Shown here one piece after another: positions 63,000 through 64,000 of a DNA stretch of 64,000 bases. Within the stretch, counting starts at the first letter, position 1. Every line of letters begins with the position of its first letter. The stretch comes from JAXLQL01 sp046331625 (GTDB lineage Bacteria; Acidobacteriota; Terriglobia; Bryobacterales; Bryobacteraceae). A model generated the notes under the pieces. That model searched no databases and had not been told where the DNA came from. It was given only the letters and a program-made list of their open reading frames with translations. The stretch lies in the NCBI GenBank assembly GCA_046331625.1, contig JAXLQL010000018.1:114844-178843 (forward strand). Direction: 5' to 3'. The position numbers were made by a program, and so were the translations under genes.

Positions 63000-63839
63000 C
63001 TAGTATACCAACGGAGCGTGGCGCTTCATCCATTCGAGCACTCGCCGCTCATACTCCTCGGGCACCAGATTCCACGCCCGCACGTGCCGCGCGCCTTCCA
63101 CTTCCCACAACTCCGTCGTCGGACCCTCGCGATGCAACAAGCGGCCGTGCTCCACGGGAACCGTCCGGTCCGCCGTTCCGTGGATCAACAAAATCGGCGA
63201 TTTTGTTTTGCGCACGGCTTCGAGCGGTGAAATGGAGGCGAGGTCGACCCCGTAGCGCACCCGTGCGTAAATGAACCCCGGCTCGATCAGCGGGTAGAGT
63301 AGCGCGCGCGGAACGCCACTGTTCCCGGACGTGCCATCGTAGGCCACCTGATGAAATCCGGCGAAAGCGCATTCGGCGATAGCAGTGTGGATCGCTCCCT
63401 CGCGGCCCGTGGCGCTGAGCACCACGGCCCCACCCATGGATGCACCGAACGCATGCACGCGCCTGAAACCGCGATCGCGCAACCACGCGATCCAACGGAT
63501 CAGATCTTCGGTTTCGCGAACTCCGAACGTGACGAGGTCGCCCCCACTTGCGCCATGGGCGCGGCTATCGGGCGTGAGGGCTGCGTATCCGTGCTTGGCG
63601 AAGAACGCGGCGTAGCCTTGCATTCCGCGGCGAGAGTCGCCGAAGCCATGCAGCAGTACCACTGCCTGATCGGCTCGCTCGGGCCGGAACATCCAAGCCG
63701 ATAGTTGCGCGCCATCGGAGGCGGCGATGCTCTCGTTGGTCCAGGAGGCGTTCCCTTTGCGCGCGATCGACTCCGCGAGTAACTCCGCGGGTTTCACGCG
63801 CCGTGCCTCGCGGATGTGCAACGATGCTTCGGTGAACAA
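63000..63839 (-). CDS. Alpha/beta hydrolase
   Basis: 279 residues if started at the TTG at 63839. The catalytic triad is readable: Ser134 in FGASMGGAVV, Asp224 in HGTADRTVP and His252 in EGARHVRAW; the oxyanion loop is VLLHGFGDSRRG. It belongs to the prolyl-oligopeptidase/lysophospholipase-like serine hydrolases with GxSxGG. The frame stays open upstream and encodes a hydrophobic stretch (VRLAVAVSAGAALF) like an N-terminal anchor, but no ATG/GTG precedes it, so the true start may be upstream with a sequence error. Probably membrane-anchored; substrate unknown. Confidence 0.8.
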   Translation of the reverse strand: MFTEASLHIREARRVKPAELLAESIARKGNASWTNESIAASDGAQLSAWMFRPERADQAVVLLHGFGDSRRGMQGYAAFFAKHGYAALTPDSRAHGASGGDLVTFGVRETEDLIRWIAWLRDRGFRRVHAFGASMGGAVVLSATGREGAIHTAIAECAFAGFHQVAYDGTSGNSGVPRALLYPLIEPGFIYARVRYGVDLASISPLEAVRKTKSPILLIHGTADRTVPVEHGRLLHREGPTTELWEVEGARHVRAWNLVPEEYERRVLEWMKRHAPLVY

Positions 63840-63956
63840 CGCCGCACCGGCTGAAACCGCAACGGCTAACCTGACTTTCGCAGTTCGACAGGGGCAACAG
63901 CGATTTTGAGCCGGATCGTGGGAGCAACCTCAGTGGGGTCAACAACGCAGTTCTCC

Positions 63957-63986
63957 AAGAGGGTCGTAGTGAAGACCTACCCTCTT
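63957..63986. repeat. Inverted repeat near the window end
   Basis: AAGAGGGT (63957-63964) and ACCCTCTT (63979-63986) form a perfect 8-bp inverted repeat with a 14-nt loop, in the last 50 bp of the window. It could be a terminator or operator of a gene outside the window. Confidence 0.4.
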
Positions 63987-64000
63987 CCCTGGAAAGACGA

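Noticed and set aside
61209..64000. CRISPR array near the Cas6-like gene
   Set aside because: I looked for regularly spaced direct repeats of 25-40 bp around the gene and across the window and saw none.

Overview
This is a high-GC bacterial chromosome segment that most resembles a soil Acidobacteriota of the Solibacter/Bryobacter group. The evidence is: three secreted proteins ending in the Solibacter-type C-terminal domain (TIGR03437-like), a giant Oar-like TonB-dependent receptor, planctomycete/acidobacterial DUF1549/DUF1553 plus DUF1501 gene pairs, PEP-CTERM proteins, and two modules in which an ECF-type sigma factor precedes a Ser/Thr kinase with TPRs. Many genes carry Sec or Tat signal peptides, and GTG/TTG starts are common. 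These assignments come from reading motifs; no database search was run.

Layout. 1-3469: sigma factor (cut by the window edge) and kinase-TPR receptor. 3479-9244 (minus): a six-gene run from a NYN-domain protein through an acyl-CoA carboxylase beta subunit to secreted proteins of unknown role, with a terminator-like hairpin in its 5' leader. 9473-13087 (plus): solitary CpaF-type ATPase, RCC1-repeat protein, radical SAM protein. 13252-19473: signal peptidase I, a frameshifted gene, ModA, membrane and secreted proteins, a zinc-peptidase-like protein and an Ntn-type asparaginase. 19559-21292: winged-helix/TolB-like/TPR protein.

21349-25860 (minus) is the most accessory-looking part. A PLP enzyme is followed by a two-gene ATPase + DUF4435 operon with the architecture of the PARIS anti-phage system (AriA/AriB). 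Just upstream lie a frameshifted excisionase-like HTH gene and a heavily decayed integrase-core transposase. 25969-28132 holds an enolase-superfamily dehydratase and fragments of catabolic genes. 28286-31702 is the TonB-dependent receptor. 32050-39786 is a mirror-image arrangement: two DUF1553-DUF1501 pairs fire outward from a 25-bp gap.

40232-44846: TPR protein, then the second sigma/kinase module, closed by a strong terminator. 44864-46451: two PEP-CTERM proteins. 46971-49325: polytopic membrane protein and FkbM-type methyltransferase. 49628-52918: divergent L-fuconate-dehydratase-like enzyme and an exported flavoprotein with three haem c motifs. 52945-56838: cluster of three TIGR03437-like proteins, the third frameshifted. 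56941-59972: sulfotransferase, beta-propeller lipoprotein, an SDR lacking the usual catalytic residues. 60096-62794: M15 peptidase divergent from a stand-alone Cas6-like RAMP protein that is translationally coupled to a DUF3142 lipoprotein; no CRISPR array is visible. The window ends with tRNA-Leu(CAA) and an alpha/beta hydrolase.

The two candidates most worth following are the PARIS-like operon and the orphan Cas6-like gene.
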